Part shown: one piece after another, positions 17,078 to 25,496 of the stretch
Layout: the number at the start of each line of letters is the position of its first letter
Position numbering within the stretch: the stretch's first letter is position 1
NCBI GenBank assembly: GCA_028821405.1
Contig: JAPPGK010000107.1
Span: 116,667 to 180,666 of the forward strand
Source: Gammaproteobacteria bacterium
Lineage (GTDB): Bacteria > Pseudomonadota > Gammaproteobacteria > Pseudomonadales > Azotimanducaceae
Direction of reading: 5' to 3'
DNA length: 64,000 nucleotides
Program-made: the position numbers and the translations under genes
Notes under the pieces: model-generated
What the model was told of the DNA's origin: nothing
Database searches by the model: none
What the model saw: the letters and a program-made list of their open reading frames with translations, nothing else

Positions 17078-17087
17078 ATATCCTAAC
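17078..17087 (-). promoter_or_regulatory. Possible -10 region of the HMGR-mevalonate kinase operon
   Basis: The minus strand reads GTTAGGATAT about 50 bases before the ATG at 17027. TAGGAT resembles a sigma-70 -10 box, but I find no good -35. The same ten bases occur upstream of the SPFH gene at 55703. The 145-base gap to idi allows a separate promoter here. Confidence 0.3.
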
Positions 17088-17172
17088 ATGCTGTATTGCG
17101 CTGATTTTCCGGCGAGACTCCCGCGACCGCGTGCCGGCCGGGACCGCAGTTCAAGCCCTGAACGGGGAGCAC

Positions 17173-17742
17173 TCAAGACGGCCGGATACGGGCAGGGAAC
17201 TCGGTCGTGAGGCGCTGCCATTCGATCTTGAGCCACGGTGTGAAACTCCCCGGCGCCGCCTGAATCTCCCGACCCAGTTCGTGGCGCGGGATCCAACGCC
17301 ACTCGGCGATCTCCGCCGCATTAACGTGCGGTGCCTCTGCGCCGTGGCTCACGAACACGGAGCACAGTTCGAACTCGCTGCCGATGTCGCCGAAGGACGC
17401 CTGGTACTGGAACTTGAACAGGAACTCGGGCACCACGGCGAGCCCCAGTTCCTGGTGGGCGCGCCGAACCACCGCTTCCTCCAGCACCTCGCCAGAACGA
17501 GGATGGGAACAGCATCCGTTCGACCAGTACCCGGGCCAGAGGCGTTTGCTCGGGTGCCTCCTCTGCAAGAGCGTATCGCCCTTGGCGTTGAACACGAACA
17601 ACGAGAACGCCCGGTGGAGCTTTCCAGCGCCGTCATGGCACGACTCCTTGTCCAGCGTGCCGATCTCGCGATCCTGCTCGTCGACGAGTATCAGCGGTTC
17701 GTCGTCGCTGGATACGACCTCGAATCGTACTCTCTGCGCCAT
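17173..17742 (-). CDS. idi: Isopentenyl-diphosphate delta-isomerase, type I
   Basis: Nudix-fold type I IPP isomerase of 189 residues, interconverting IPP and DMAPP in the cytoplasm. Visible landmarks are the LHRAFSLFVFN segment, LLQRRHPSKRLWPGYWSNGCCSHP with the catalytic Cys (usually WTNTCCSHP), and the Nudix-like AVVRRAHQELG helix with its Glu ligands. The ATG at 17742 gives MAQRVRFEVV. A TTG 24 bases upstream would add eight residues. DMAPP supply matters especially for organisms using the mevalonate route, which yields only IPP. This fits the HMGR-MK gene 145 bases downstream on the same strand. Confidence 0.93.
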   Translation of the reverse strand: MAQRVRFEVVSSDDEPLILVDEQDREIGTLDKESCHDGAGKLHRAFSLFVFNAKGDTLLQRRHPSKRLWPGYWSNGCCSHPRSGEVLEEAVVRRAHQELGLAVVPEFLFKFQYQASFGDIGSEFELCSVFVSHGAEAPHVNAAEIAEWRWIPRHELGREIQAAPGSFTPWLKIEWQRLTTEFPARIRPS

Positions 17743-17838
17743 CGTGGGCGAGTGTAGCCACCCCACCGAACGAAAGCACGTTTGTTCGGTGCAGCCTCCC
17801 CGTCGGCCAGGCGGGGGGCTTAGTGTCTGGACACGACG

Positions 17839-18777
17839 CTAGGATCGGCTGTAGTCGGCATCCCCCGGCTTCGCGTCCTGGGGCGTAGACCCGGCCAGCG
17901 GCCGGTTCTTCGGTGCCGACTCGTATTCGCCTCGGAAGTCCCCGAATGGGCCGTCGCGCCATTCCAGCGCCGCCTTCAAGCCGAATTCGCGCACCCGGCG
18001 ACCGAACTCGGATGCAGCCGGGCGGTGCTTCGACATGGCCTCCACGTCGGTGCCGGACATGAGACCGGTACGGATACCCATGATCTCGTACTGGCGATTG
18101 ACGGCGCGCTTGTTGTAGTTCAACTGGTCGTTGTCGATATGGCCGAGGCGACGGGCGAACCGGATGGTGAAGTCCTCCAGTTCATCCTTGGGCTTGCAGA
18201 ATGTCGCCCAGCCGAAGTCGGCCATTTCCTCGCCGCTGAACCAATCGCCCGTGTACGCGAACGCCCGGGCCTTGCCGGGTTTCATGAACCAGGGCGCCCA
18301 CATCATGTCCATGGTGCCCATGGCGCGCACCGGTGGATAGCCGACGCGGGCATCGTCGGCCACCATGCGCATATCGCACATCGACGACAGTTCCGTGGCG
18401 CCGGCGAGGCACCAACCGTGGATCTGGGCGATCACGGGCTTGGCGAGTTCCCAGATCAGCCAGTGGCCCATCAGGGCATGCCGCGACCAGTCGTAGTGTT
18501 GCGGGTGGGTGGAGCCCGTGTCGGGCATCTTCGAACGGTGGCTGACGTAGTCGCTTTGCTCGTCCGGATTGGGCGCGAGGTCGTAGCCTGCCGAGAACGC
18601 ACGGCCGGCCCCCTTGAGGATGATGACGCCGATGGCGGGGTCGGCCTCGGCTTCCTTCATGGCGTCGTAGACCTCGCCGCGCAGGGCATGGCTCAGGGCG
18701 TTGAGCTTCTCCGGGCGGTTCATGGTGATGAACGCCAAGCGGTCGTCGGTCTCGTAGATGATGTTGTTGTAGCTCAT
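17839..18777 (-). CDS. Enoyl-CoA hydratase/isomerase (crotonase) family protein
   Basis: A 312-residue crotonase, longer than the usual 260 because of an insertion around residues 70-95 and an extended C-terminus. MNRPEKLNALSHALRGEVYDAM is near residues 19-40, and GAGRAFSAGYDLAP near 56-69 forms part of the oxyanion hole. HGWCLAGATELSSMCDMRMVADDARVGYPP near 119-148 holds the second oxyanion glycine region. It acts on an acyl-CoA thioester, but hydration, isomerisation or hydrolysis cannot be told apart by eye. An epoxide hydrolase gene lies 99 bases upstream on the same strand, so the two may be co-transcribed. Confidence 0.88.
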   Translation of the reverse strand: MSYNNIIYETDDRLAFITMNRPEKLNALSHALRGEVYDAMKEAEADPAIGVIILKGAGRAFSAGYDLAPNPDEQSDYVSHRSKMPDTGSTHPQHYDWSRHALMGHWLIWELAKPVIAQIHGWCLAGATELSSMCDMRMVADDARVGYPPVRAMGTMDMMWAPWFMKPGKARAFAYTGDWFSGEEMADFGWATFCKPKDELEDFTIRFARRLGHIDNDQLNYNKRAVNRQYEIMGIRTGLMSGTDVEAMSKHRPAASEFGRRVREFGLKAALEWRDGPFGDFRGEYESAPKNRPLAGSTPQDAKPGDADYSRS

Positions 18778-18876
18778 GGTGTCTCCATTGCTGTTTCGTG
18801 TCCGCGGTGGCTCCCGCTCGAGCCAGGTCTTGATGCCGTATCGTCGCCGTGATGGGTTGGGGTGTCTGGGCGGGGC

Positions 18877-19827
18877 TCAGCCGAGCGAATCGAGGAACTT
18901 CAGCAGCGCCTCGTTGGTTCCCTTGGGATTCTCCTGCTGAGTCCAGTGGCCGATGCCCGGAAAGGTCACGACGTCGCTGAGATTGGGAACGACTTCGCGC
19001 AGTTGCTCGGCGCTCAGAAAGCCGCGCGTCACATCCCGTTCGCCGATGATGTAGAGCGCAGGCTGGTTGACCTTCATGCCCTGGAACGGTGCCGACAATA
19101 CCCAGTTGTGATCGAGGTTCCGGTACCAGTTGAGGCCCCCGCGGAACCCGGCACGCTGGAACTCCCTGGTGAAATAGTCGAGATCTTCTTCCGTCAGCCA
19201 GTTGGGAAGTTCCTCTGGGTCGGTCATCGAGTCGAGGAACCCGGCGGTCTTCGGGAGCGGCCCGCCGCGCGGCCCGACGTTGTTGCCGGATGCCGAATAC
19301 AGCAGCATGCGGAGGCTGCGCTTGACGTCCTTGTGCAGCTCGTGCTCGGCCACGCCTGGCGTCTGGAAGTGGAGAATGTAGAAGTAGTTGTCGCCGAACC
19401 TTGCCTTCATGCCGGCGGTGGGTGGGAATGGCGGCCGGTTGCCAAGCGGCACGCTCATCGCCACGACGCCCCGGAAGATGTCGGGGCGCCACATGGCGGC
19501 GTTCCAGGCGACGGGCGCCCCCCAGTCGTGGCCCACGACCACCGCGGTCTCTTCGTCGAGGGCGTGGACCAGCCCCACGATGTCACCGACGAGGTGGAAC
19601 AGCGTATACGCGGCGATTTCCTCGGGCGCGTCGGTACGGCCATAGCCGCGCTGGTCGGGAGCGACGACGTGGTATCCGTTCGCGGCGAGGGACAGGATCT
19701 GGTGGCGCCAGGAGTACCAGGATTCCGGGAACCCGTGGCAGAGGACCACCAGCGGGCCTTCGCCAGCCTCGACGAAGTGCATCTTGATTCCGTTGGTGTC
19801 AACGGTTCGGTGGTTGATATCCGACAT
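18877..19827 (-). CDS. Epoxide hydrolase-like alpha/beta hydrolase
   Basis: A 316-residue alpha/beta hydrolase of the soluble epoxide hydrolase or haloalkane dehalogenase type. HGFPESWYSWRHQ near residues 31-43 supplies the oxyanion hole, and VVGHDWGAPVAW near 97-108 carries the nucleophilic Asp. The late GERDVTRGFL and GIGHWTQQENP give the acid and the catalytic His. The Tyr residues of the cap that activate epoxides cannot be assigned with certainty. It probably opens an epoxide to a diol in the cytoplasm. It is transcribed away from the rubredoxin gene and towards the crotonase. Confidence 0.88.
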   Translation of the reverse strand: MSDINHRTVDTNGIKMHFVEAGEGPLVVLCHGFPESWYSWRHQILSLAANGYHVVAPDQRGYGRTDAPEEIAAYTLFHLVGDIVGLVHALDEETAVVVGHDWGAPVAWNAAMWRPDIFRGVVAMSVPLGNRPPFPPTAGMKARFGDNYFYILHFQTPGVAEHELHKDVKRSLRMLLYSASGNNVGPRGGPLPKTAGFLDSMTDPEELPNWLTEEDLDYFTREFQRAGFRGGLNWYRNLDHNWVLSAPFQGMKVNQPALYIIGERDVTRGFLSAEQLREVVPNLSDVVTFPGIGHWTQQENPKGTNEALLKFLDSLG

Positions 19828-20010
19828 GCCAGACCCCTAAGGCGAAGTTCGCCATGATAGCAACTGGCGGGGGTCTACCGGGTGTTCTGCGGCTCACACA
19901 AACGAAGGCGCAGGGACGACCCCTTCACGCCCGTGGATTGCTCTTGGCGCGCCCGCCGGCCGTCCCCAATGTTAATCTTCGCCGCTTGCGGCGGGCGCGG
20001 TCTGCCCGCA

Positions 20011-20016
20011 AGGAGG
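20011..20016 (+). promoter_or_regulatory. Ribosome binding site of the rubredoxin gene
   Basis: AGGAGG lies six bases before the ATG at 20023 and fixes the start of this very short gene. Confidence 0.7.
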
Positions 20017-20022
20017 GCAAGA

Positions 20023-20187
20023 ATGAAAAAGTGGCAGTGCATGACCTGCGGGTTCATCTACGACGAGGAAGAGGGTTGGCCGGACGACGGCATCGAACCG
20101 GGCACGCGTTGGCAGGATGTCCCCGAGGATTGGGTGTGTCCGGAATGCGCGACACCGAAGTCCGACTTCGAGATGGTGGAGATCTAA
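20023..20187 (+). CDS. Rubredoxin
   Basis: A 54-residue one-iron electron carrier. The four Cys ligands come from [13 protein letters not shown] and [14 protein letters not shown], the exact rubredoxin pattern of two CxxC pairs, and the acidic loop [17 protein letters not shown] matches the family. It works in the cytoplasm and passes electrons from a flavoprotein reductase to an oxygenase, classically AlkB-type hydroxylases. No reductase or AlkB is adjacent, so its partner here is unknown. The P450 at 1775 is too far away to infer pairing. An AGGAGG ribosome site supports the start. Confidence 0.95.
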   Translation: MKKWQCMTCGFIYDEEEGWPDDGIEPGTRWQDVPEDWVCPECATPKSDFEMVEI

Positions 20188-20255
20188 GCGGGGCTTCCCC
20201 TCAGACCGATGGGCGTGCGTCGGGGCTACCGCGCCCTGGCGGGCGGGGTCGCCCG

Positions 20256-20274
20256 GATCGGTAGCGATCGGTAG
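20256..20274 (+). repeat. Tandem 9-base direct repeat upstream of an SDR gene
   Basis: GATCGGTAG occurs at 20256-20264 and again at 20266-20274, a ten-base period, about 35 bases before the ATG at 20308. Repeats one helical turn apart are a common form of operator, but this may be chance. Confidence 0.3.
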
Positions 20275-20307
20275 TGATAGCATGATCGTCCATTGAGGGA
20301 GGGCGAT

Positions 20308-21123
20308 ATGGCTGATCTAAGTGGCCGGGTGGCCATCGTTACGGGCTCGACACGCGGTATCGGCGAGGCGATCGCAAGGCGTTTCGCCCTCGCCGGCGCG
20401 AAAGTCGTGGTCACGGCGCGCACCGTTGAGGTACGCGACGAGCGGTTGCCGGGAACCGTGCATACGGTGGCGGCGGCGATCCGAGCCGCCGGTGGCGAGG
20501 CCACGCCTGTCGCCGCGAATCTCCAGAAGAAGGCCGAACGCGAACACTTGGTGCAGGCCGCGCTCGATGCGTACGGGCGGGTGGACATCCTGGTCAACAA
20601 CGCCGCGATCCTGGTTCCGGGCGCCACGGTGGACTTCCCCGAGCGGTACTACGACCGCATGTTCGAGATCCTGGTCAAGGCACCGCACCATCTGTGCCAG
20701 TTGACGTTGCCCGGGATGATCGAACGCGGCGGCGGTTCGGTGCTCAACATCTCGTCGAAGGCCGCGATTCATCCCAAGCCGGGCCAGCGGTCCTACGACG
20801 GCGCGGTCTACGGGATGACCAAGGCTGCCATCGAACGTTTCACAACCGGCCTTGCCGCCGAGATGTATCCGCATGGCATCTCGGTCAACGCCCTGTCCCC
20901 CGACAAGGTCGTGGCGACCCCGGGGCAGATGTTCGGTCGTCGATACACGCAGGAGATGCTCGATGCCGCAGAGCCGGTGGAGGTGATGGCCGAGGCGGCG
21001 CTGGCCTTGGTAAGCGGCGATCCGAAGGTCCTGACCGGCGGCATTCGCTACTCGGCGGAGGTCCTCGAGGAGCTTGGACTCACGCCCGGGCGCATCGGGA
21101 TGGACCCGCCGACACCCAACTGA
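20308..21123 (+). CDS. Short-chain dehydrogenase/reductase (SDR)
   Basis: NAD(P)-dependent oxidoreductase of 271 residues with a Rossmann fold. The cofactor motif TGSTRGIGEAI starts near residue 12, NNAAI is near 97-101, the catalytic Ser lies in NISSKAA, and the YxxxK pair is in YGMTKAA near residue 168. The ATG at 20308 has GAGGGAGG just upstream. An upstream alternative start at 20293 would add five residues and is less likely. The substrate is unknown. The gene is followed after about 50 bases by a membrane transporter on the same strand and may share its transcript. Confidence 0.9.
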   Translation: MADLSGRVAIVTGSTRGIGEAIARRFALAGAKVVVTARTVEVRDERLPGTVHTVAAAIRAAGGEATPVAANLQKKAEREHLVQAALDAYGRVDILVNNAAILVPGATVDFPERYYDRMFEILVKAPHHLCQLTLPGMIERGGGSVLNISSKAAIHPKPGQRSYDGAVYGMTKAAIERFTTGLAAEMYPHGISVNALSPDKVVATPGQMFGRRYTQEMLDAAEPVEVMAEAALALVSGDPKVLTGGIRYSAEVLEELGLTPGRIGMDPPTPN

Positions 21124-21175
21124 CGTCGTTGGGCCGTCATGTCCTGCCCGGTGTGACGCGCAGCGAGCCTCGCCC

Positions 21176-22612
21176 ATGAGCGACGATCCCTACACCATTC
21201 AGCCGGGGCGGACCCGAGAGCCGCCCACGACGCTGCTGGGCAGGCTCCGGTACCTCGGTCCGGGCATCATCGTTTCCGGCTCCATCGTCGGTTCCGGCGA
21301 GATTCTGCTCACCGCGGGACTCGGTGCCGCCGCGGGGTTCACCTTGCTCTGGTTCGTGCTCTTCTCGTGCTGGATCAAGTCGCTGGTGCAGGCGGAGTTG
21401 GCCCGCTATGTCGTCACGACGGGCGACACCTATCTCAGAACCCTGAACCGTATGCCGGGAAGGACTTCCGCTCGGGTGCGGCCATTGCGCTGGTCGCGGC
21501 CCTGGCGAGCGTTGCAGCCAAGGGTCGAAGTATCCTGGCCCATCTGGTTCGGGTTGCTTGGTTTCATTCCCGGGCTCGTCACGTCGGGTGGGATCATCGG
21601 CGGTGCCGGCCAGGCGCTCGGCCTGTTGCTCGATGCCGTGCCCGCCGTTCCCGAGGTGGACGGCAAGATGGCCACGGGCATCGCGGCGATCCTCGTGATG
21701 CTGCTGCTCTGGACCGGGCGTTACGGTCGCATCGAGAAAATCCTGGTGGTCATGGTGATGAGCTTCAGTTTCACCACCATCGTCTGCGCGGCGTTGATGC
21801 AGACCACGGAGTTCCAAGTGACCGCCGACGACATCGTCTCGGGTCTGCAGTTCGACTTCCCCTTGGAGTTCCTGTTTCTGGCGGTGGGCATGTACGGGGC
21901 GACGGGCGTCGCGTCCGGCGAAATCGCCGGCTATACCTACTGGTGCGTCGAGAAGGGCTATCCGAGCTTCGTCGGCGGCGACCGCGAGGATCCGCGTTGG
22001 GTGGCCCGGGCCAAGGGATGGGTTCGGGTCGTGCAGGTGGACGTCCTGGTGACGTTGGTAATCCTGACGTTCGCGACGCTGTCGTTCTATTTCCTCGGGG
22101 CCGGCGTCCTGCACAGCCAAGGTCTCGTGCCCGAGCGGGAAGAGACGGTGGCCATTCTGGCGAACATGTACTCCCTGACGCTCGGGGACTGGTCGACATA
22201 CCTGTTCATATTCGGCGCGTTCTTCATCCTGTTTTCCACCGTCCTGTCGGGTCTTGGGGCCGGGTCGCGTTCGTTTCCCGATCTCCTTGTCACGTTCGGG
22301 TTCTTTCCGCGCAAGAACCTGGAGACCCGCCTGAAGTGGACCCGAGGCTACATCATCGGCATGCCCATCCTGAGTTTCCTGCTCTACATGCTCGTTGAAC
22401 GGCCGATCGCCATGGTGATCGTGGGCGCCACCTTCGGGGCGTTCATGCTCCCCATACAGGCCGTGGTGACGCTTTACATGCAGCGCAAACGCATGGATCC
22501 CCGGGTCCGGCCGAAGAGCTGGGTGACCTGGTGCATCGTCGGCGTATTCCTGGCGATGGCGACGCTCTGCGCGTTCTACATCGGCGGGATCTACTTGGAC
22601 TACTTCGGATGA
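21176..22612 (+). CDS. Nramp-related membrane transporter with altered metal-site motifs
   Basis: Inner-membrane protein of 478 residues with about eleven hydrophobic helices and an Nramp-like start, GRLRYLGPGIIVSGSIVGSGE. In true Nramp Mn/Fe transporters the first helix carries DPGN and helix six carries MPH. Here these positions read GSGE and a GMYGATGVASGEIAGY segment without MPH. The metal-coordinating residues are therefore missing, and the substrate may be another cation or an organic compound. Residues 105-120 form an Arg- and Pro-rich cytoplasmic loop. The ATG at 21176 is supported by the N-terminal context, since an upstream extension of the frame would run into the end of the SDR gene. 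Confidence 0.8.
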   Translation: MSDDPYTIQPGRTREPPTTLLGRLRYLGPGIIVSGSIVGSGEILLTAGLGAAAGFTLLWFVLFSCWIKSLVQAELARYVVTTGDTYLRTLNRMPGRTSARVRPLRWSRPWRALQPRVEVSWPIWFGLLGFIPGLVTSGGIIGGAGQALGLLLDAVPAVPEVDGKMATGIAAILVMLLLWTGRYGRIEKILVVMVMSFSFTTIVCAALMQTTEFQVTADDIVSGLQFDFPLEFLFLAVGMYGATGVASGEIAGYTYWCVEKGYPSFVGGDREDPRWVARAKGWVRVVQVDVLVTLVILTFATLSFYFLGAGVLHSQGLVPEREETVAILANMYSLTLGDWSTYLFIFGAFFILFSTVLSGLGAGSRSFPDLLVTFGFFPRKNLETRLKWTRGYIIGMPILSFLLYMLVERPIAMVIVGATFGAFMLPIQAVVTLYMQRKRMDPRVRPKSWVTWCIVGVFLAMATLCAFYIGGIYLDYFG

Positions 22613-22634
22613 GTGCGGCCGTGTCCGCCTTGCC

Positions 22635-23345
22635 ATGGCTACGGGGAGTCATTTCCAGCTGCTGAGCGCGCCGCACGTCGCGGCGCTATGTCTCGTCTTC
22701 CTCGTGCCCGTGTTGTTGAGCGTCGCGGCCCGCCGGGGCGGCGAGCGCGTGACGACGGTTATCTGCGTTACCTTCGCAGCGGTCATGTTCGCCAACGAAG
22801 CGGGCCACTGGGTCTACCGGCTCCTCGACGCGGGCGTCGATGAGTTCGTCCGGCGGCACCTTCCCCTGCACATCTGCGGCATCGCCGTCCTAGCCCTCGT
22901 GGTCACGTTGGTGTTCCGCAATCGCTACACGTTCGAGATCGTCTACTTCTGGGGACTCGCCGGCACGTTCAATGCCTTGCTGACGCCGCAGCTTGAGGTC
23001 GGCTTCCCCGAGTACCGCTTCTTTCAGTACTTCATCGGGCACGGCGGCATCGTCGCGGGGGCGGTGTTTGCGGTCTGGGGGCTGAGGATGCGACCGACGT
23101 TGGCCTCGCTTGCGCGGGCATTCGGCCTGCTACTGGTGCTGACCATCACGTTGCTGGTGGTCAATCCGCTCCTGGGGAGCAACTACATGTTCCTGCAGCA
23201 ACCGCCCGACTCCGCGTCACCGTTCTTCTTCGCGCCGTGGCCCTACTACATCCCGGTTCTGGCCGGCATAGGACTGTTGTTCTTCGGCGTGCTGCTGGCG
23301 CCGTTCGCGATCGCTGATCGGTGGCGACGAAGGCGAGGGCGATGA
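22635..23345 (+). CDS. TIGR02206 family (YwaF-like) integral membrane protein
   Basis: A 236-residue membrane protein with about seven hydrophobic helices. The pattern GHWVYRLL, LPLHICGIAV, YFWGLAGTFNALLTPQL, FFQYFIGHGGIV and NPLLGSNYMFL is that of the TIGR02206/YwaF family, whose function is unknown. The conserved Leu-Pro-Leu-His and Gly-His-Gly positions lie in or near membrane helices. It begins 22 bases after the transporter gene on the same strand and converges tightly with the sulfatase gene that ends at 23367. Confidence 0.85.
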   Translation: MATGSHFQLLSAPHVAALCLVFLVPVLLSVAARRGGERVTTVICVTFAAVMFANEAGHWVYRLLDAGVDEFVRRHLPLHICGIAVLALVVTLVFRNRYTFEIVYFWGLAGTFNALLTPQLEVGFPEYRFFQYFIGHGGIVAGAVFAVWGLRMRPTLASLARAFGLLLVLTITLLVVNPLLGSNYMFLQQPPDSASPFFFAPWPYYIPVLAGIGLLFFGVLLAPFAIADRWRRRRGR

Positions 23346-23366
23346 TGGACACCTGAACCCGCGCAT

Positions 23367-24845
23367 TCAATACTCAGGGTATTCCTGGTGCAGCCTGGTG
23401 GGTATGCCACCGTCCTGGTGCACCTTGAGTTGCCCTTCGTTCACCTGGGCCAGCAGGTGGTCGAAGTGGTCTTCCAGGAAGCCCTTGCGCACGCCCGACA
23501 ATCGCGGTTCGTCCACGAGGTTGGCGAGCTCCTGCGGATCGTCCCCCAGGTCGTACAGTTCCAGCGGTTTTCGCGTCAGCGAGTCGATGGTCATCTTGTA
23601 GCGCTCGGTCCGCGCCATGGAGTAGAGGTTCACTTCGCTGAAGACCACGCCCTTGCCGCGTTGCGCATCGCGCCCGTCAGAACCGACCTCGATCTTCGGG
23701 CGCAATGAAAGGCCATGGTCGACCTCGAGATTCTCGGCACCGGCAGCGTCAAGCAAGGTAGAGCAGATGTCGTAGTGGTCCGTCAGGCCGTGCGCCGTCC
23801 ATGGCTCGGTTCCGCCGGGCGGTCTCACGATCAGCGGTATGTTGAGCGCGCCCTCGTAGAACACCGACTTCTGGCAAAACCGGTGATCGCCAAGCATTTC
23901 GCCGTGGTCGGAGGTATAGACGATCCACGTGTCCTCCATCAGGCCCGTTTCCCGCAAAGCCTGAAGAACGACGCCGATCGCGTGGTCGTCGAATGCGACC
24001 TTCGCGTAGTAGTGACTCGTAAACGTTCGACTCTGGGACCCGGTCATGTCCTTCAAGCCCCGCCGCGAGAACATCGTCCTGATCTGGGGAGAAACGGGTT
24101 CAACCGGCGGTTCCATGATCGCCCGGGGCATTTCCTCGGGGTCGAACATGTCGCGGTATCTCGCCGGCGCGTCGAACGGGGGATGCGGCCCCATCAGGCA
24201 GACCTGGAGGTAGAACGGCCTGTCCTCGGCGTAGCCGCGAATCCACTCCGACGCGGTGTTGACGATGTAGCTGTCGATGTGCTCATCCTCTTCGAGGAGG
24301 TTGGGCAGGTGTTCCCACGGCCGCAGGAAACCCGTCCTCTGCCCCAGCCTGAAGTTGCGTGCGCAGTCCTCGTAGACTTGCAGCCTGCCTCGCTCGGCCA
24401 GGAAGTCCGTGTAGTAGCAGCGGTGGGTGGCCGAGGGGATGGTGTCCTTGGTCTCGTGGGCGAATTCGTATCCCCAGTCGTGCAATCCCGACGCATGGTC
24501 GCGGGTGTGGCCGTCATCGGCCTGGTACACCCGGAAATGGGTCTTGCCGACCACGGCGGTGCAGTAACCGGCATCCCGGATGTTCCTCACGTGGCTCGGC
24601 CCGTGGCGATCGGCCTCGTTACGATTCCCCCAGGCGCCGTGCTCGTTGACGTACATGCCCGTGATCAACGAGGCCCGCGCGGGCATGCACAGCGGCGAGC
24701 TCGTGTTGCAGTTTCTGAAGATGACGCCTTCGGCGGCGAGGCCATCGAGGTTAGGCGTTCGAACGACCGGGTTTCCAACGCAACCAAGCGCGTCGCCCCG
24801 GTGCTGGTCCGAGAAGATCAGGACGATGTTGGGTTTGTGCGGCAC
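23367..24845 (-). CDS. Type I sulfatase
   Basis: Arylsulfatase/alkaline phosphatase superfamily enzyme of 492 residues. IVLIFSDQHRGD at residues 7-18 supplies Ca(II) ligands. C53-M-P-A-R57 is the C-x-P-x-R signature in which Cys is converted to formylglycine, and TSDHGEMLGDHRF holds later metal ligands. No signal peptide is seen, so the enzyme is likely cytoplasmic or exported by another route. It should hydrolyse a sulfate ester. No formylglycine-generating enzyme is in the window. It is the last gene of the minus-strand operon that begins at 29805, 34 bases after the PIN-like gene. Confidence 0.92.
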   Translation of the reverse strand: MPHKPNIVLIFSDQHRGDALGCVGNPVVRTPNLDGLAAEGVIFRNCNTSSPLCMPARASLITGMYVNEHGAWGNRNEADRHGPSHVRNIRDAGYCTAVVGKTHFRVYQADDGHTRDHASGLHDWGYEFAHETKDTIPSATHRCYYTDFLAERGRLQVYEDCARNFRLGQRTGFLRPWEHLPNLLEEDEHIDSYIVNTASEWIRGYAEDRPFYLQVCLMGPHPPFDAPARYRDMFDPEEMPRAIMEPPVEPVSPQIRTMFSRRGLKDMTGSQSRTFTSHYYAKVAFDDHAIGVVLQALRETGLMEDTWIVYTSDHGEMLGDHRFCQKSVFYEGALNIPLIVRPPGGTEPWTAHGLTDHYDICSTLLDAAGAENLEVDHGLSLRPKIEVGSDGRDAQRGKGVVFSEVNLYSMARTERYKMTIDSLTRKPLELYDLGDDPQELANLVDEPRLSGVRKGFLEDHFDHLLAQVNEGQLKVHQDGGIPTRLHQEYPEY

Positions 24846-24879
24846 AGTGCGATCTCCCTAACCCGTGAGCCGGGGTTCG

Positions 24880-25479
24880 CTAGCGTTGTCTGCGCAGGTT
24901 GTAGGAGACCTTCTCCTGGTTGACGACGATATGGCCCTTCGCCTGAAGTTGCGCGATGACCGATTGCACTTCGTCGTCACTCAAGCCGTCCTTGAACAGG
25001 GATGCGATCGTACTGGAGAGGGTGCGCAACTTGCGGGGTTTGGAGGAACCCCGTCCGGCCAGGTTCCTCACGACATCGTCGATGATGCCTTCCTCGCCTA
25101 CCGTCTTTGGCAGCCGCAAGGCGCGGATCTCGAACAGGTCGCCCACACGGTTGGCCCGGATCCTGTTGGCATTGAGGTAGGTGATCAGCGGGTCGAAGCC
25201 ACGGTCCCTCGACACGATATGGAACGACGCATCGGGTTCGCGTTCGGCCAAACGGCCGATCATGTAGGCGATGTGAAAGTCGAGGGCGTTCGGGCCATTG
25301 CCGGAAATGCGTACGTATTCCGCAGACTTGAGACGCTGCATCTGCACGGCGAAGTCGGTTGGTAGCTTGTTCTGGCTGGCACCGACGAACACCATCAGGT
25401 GATACGGCTTGTCGACGACGGGCGCGAGGTCGATGGCTTTGACGTTCTCGTAGTCGATGAGGATGTAGTTCTTGGCCAT
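24880..25479 (-). CDS. PIN-like (NYN-type) protein with C-terminal winged-helix-like domain
   Basis: A 199-residue protein. The N-terminal domain begins YILIDYENVKAID and carries spaced acidic residues D9, D67, D92 and D96 (SRDRGFDPLI), the pattern of PIN/NYN metal-dependent nucleases. About residues 145-199 (STIASLFKDGLSDDEVQSVIAQLQAKGHIVV) look like a small winged-helix domain. An RNase or DNase role is plausible but unproven. The ATG at 25479 lies 17 bases after the crotonase stop, and the sulfatase gene follows, so this nucleic-acid type protein sits inside an otherwise metabolic operon. Confidence 0.75.
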   Translation of the reverse strand: MAKNYILIDYENVKAIDLAPVVDKPYHLMVFVGASQNKLPTDFAVQMQRLKSAEYVRISGNGPNALDFHIAYMIGRLAEREPDASFHIVSRDRGFDPLITYLNANRIRANRVGDLFEIRALRLPKTVGEEGIIDDVVRNLAGRGSSKPRKLRTLSSTIASLFKDGLSDDEVQSVIAQLQAKGHIVVNQEKVSYNLRRQR

Positions 25480-25496
25480 CGGGTTTCCGTTCCTGT

